Shown one piece after another: positions 62,428-64,000 of a stretch of DNA of 64,000 bases; position 1 is the first letter of the stretch, and each line of letters starts with the position of its first letter. The translations under genes and the position numbers were made by a program. This stretch comes from Parasponia andersonii (Eukaryota > Streptophyta > Magnoliopsida > Rosales > Cannabaceae), in the NCBI GenBank assembly GCA_002914805.1, contig JXTB01000044.1, forward strand, positions 734,567 to 798,566. Direction: 5' to 3'. The notes beneath the pieces were generated by a model. It did not search any database and was not told the DNA's origin. It saw only the letters and a program-made list of their open reading frames with translations.

Positions 62428-63067
62428 TGCTGAGTGTATGAACGTGATGTTACTTGTTTAGATCAACTTCAAATGACAAGGAATGCTTTCACTAGTTTAT
62501 TCATAATTCCTAAGAATATAAGCGAATTAAAACCTTTTAAATACTTGGCTGATGAGCAAGTAGCAATGTTTTTACACAAACTAGCAAATCATTGTAAAAA
62601 TAGAGTTATCAAATTTCAATTTTTGAAATCTGGAGACACAGTTAGTAGATATTTTCACAATTTTACATGTTATCATACGTTTACATAGAAAGTTTTTAAT
62701 TACGAGCCGCTTCCTGAATACTCCACTAATAAAAGATGGAAATGGTTTAAAGTAATACTTTTCATAATTTATGTTGTGATTAAATATGTTGTGACATATA
62801 CCATATTACTAATTAGACTATTATTTCTCGGTGATAGAATTTTTTAGGTACACTAGATGGAACCTACATTGGGGTTAGAGTGCTTGAAACATATTGATCT
62901 AAATATCATAATCGAAAGGGTGAAATTATCACTAATATTTTTGGAGTTTGTTCCTAAAATATGCAATTTATACATGTTTTACCTGAATGGGAAGGCTCAT
63001 CAGCTGATGGTAGAGTACTTCGTGATGCTATACTTAGAAATCATGGTTTGCATGTTCCAAGTGGTAC
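62428..63067 (+). pseudogene. PIF/Harbinger (HARBI1-like) transposase relic
   Basis: Exon-like block 62428-62751: VYERDVTCLDQLQMTRNAF, ADEQVAMFLHKLANHCKNRV, KFQFLKSGDTVSRYFHNF, NKRWKWFK. An intron 62752-62837 (GTAATA...GATAG) keeps phase, then NFLGTLDGTYIGV, RKGEIITNIFGVCS, NMQFIHVLPEWEGS, ADGRVLRDAILR and NHGLHVPSG. These are landmarks of the DDE_4 family; LDGTYI carries the first catalytic Asp and EGSSADGRVL surrounds the second. In-frame stops: TAG at 62686-62688, TGA after VLETY and TAA after FGVCS. The third catalytic residue and the Myb-like partner are missing. Inactive. Confidence 0.85.
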
Positions 63068-64000
63068 GTTTGTGTTATTGTTATGCATTATAGATCTTTC
63101 TTTAGCATAAAATTTGATTTACAAGTAATATTTTCAATATTTCATAATTATATAGGTTATTGTAAAAACTGAAAATTTTAAGCGGTATTTAAGATATTTT
63201 AAGACCAATGACACAATTGTAAATAATTATTTTTGGATTTCAATAATCAAAATATTTGAATTATTTTATTATTTTACTATAGTATCGAAATTTACTTTAA
63301 AACTCCTAAAAACTATTAAATTCTCTCACAAAAATCCTTAGAGAAGGAGAGAAAACTGAGAAAAAATGTTCAGATATGACTATTCATTAACCCGTTAATA
63401 ATACTCAATCATACATTTTGTTTATGACTATTTTATGTTAAAAAATAACACTTTGTAATAAATTGATCATTATTATAACAATTACATAATTTAAGGACTA
63501 TTACTATTTAAATTAAAAATTCAGGGGATAAAGTTATACAATAAGTACAGTGCAGGAATCATTACTATATTTAACCCGTTGTTACACTTTACCTGTCTGA
63601 TTTTAGAGACAGAGCCATTTTTTTTTTGGATATAAACGGGCTCTTCAAGGGAATATCATTAATCGAAGCAAAAATTTCAAATTACAATATAAGCATAAAG
63701 ATTATAATTTTAAACTTCTCAAAGAAATGAGACGAAAAATAGATCACAAACACAATTATGAACAAATATGTGGGTTACCCTAATTCTTTAAGAGAAAGAG
63801 ATTAAGGACCACTAGTAATTTATTGCCTTCAACACTTGCTTCTGACTGTATTCCAGGATAGACTATATAAGGACAGTACCAATTGAGATCTATGCCTGTG
63901 AAAAAGAAAACAAAATAAAAATCGGTCACTAAACATATCTAGATATGAGAAAAAAAAAACTCATATTTAAGATCTGGATTGGACTAAAATCTATACAAAA
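63068..64000. other. Gene-free AT-rich right edge
   Basis: A possible donor (G|GTACGT at about 63063) and acceptor (ATATAG at about 63154) hint that the transposase relic once continued, but the next frame stops within a few codons. Nothing else seen. Confidence 0.35.

Overview
The window is nuclear DNA of a flowering plant, almost certainly a eudicot. It is AT-rich, with intron-split genes (GT donors, AG acceptors), TA microsatellites, many transposable-element remnants, and proteins of plant type (class III peroxidase, plant GT4 glycosyltransferase, PEARLI4-like protein, F-box protein). I cannot name the species. One ambiguous base (n) lies at 27977.

Layout. 1-476 (+) is the 3' end of an unrecognised gene, convergent with a complete seven-exon GT4 glycosyltransferase gene (3682-1115, -). 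4.5-14.6 kb is repeat-rich: two copies of a TA-associated MITE, a probable gypsy solo LTR with an exact 113-bp duplication, a 1.16-kb terminal-inverted-repeat element, and a Ty1/copia remnant with both LTRs, a primer-binding site and a broken gag. 15.0-19.3 kb (+) is a 17-exon gene for a type I membrane protein resembling the ATG27/mannose-6-phosphate-receptor-homology family. 20.5-30.9 kb holds a duplicated class III peroxidase locus: an intact PRX72-like gene (21085-22412) and, about 7.8 kb downstream, a copy with several frameshifts and lost splice sites (28851-30180). 31.5-34.2 kb (-) is a PEARLI4-like gene with two frameshifts and an in-frame stop. 37.8-38.4 kb (+) is an intact single-exon gene for mitochondrial ribosomal protein bL12m.

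42.0-52.6 kb is the most informative part. An F-box gene (-) lies in three pieces in the right order, separated by a composite gypsy block (42184-49585) and a 2.1-kb LTR-type insertion (50333-52464) flanked by a 9-bp direct repeat. The last 11 kb holds another MITE copy, a hAT-like element, repeat-derived DNA and a decayed PIF/Harbinger transposase with premature stops.

Four genes look functional (GT4, ATG27-like, peroxidase, bL12m), plus the truncated gene at the left edge. They have unrelated roles: Golgi glycosylation, endomembrane trafficking, apoplastic oxidation and mitochondrial translation. I see no operon-like or otherwise coordinated system, and no clearly new one. The interest lies in how genes here have been duplicated, broken and invaded. 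Exon boundaries were placed by eye from splice consensus, phase and family similarity. Family names are from memory and have not been checked by search.
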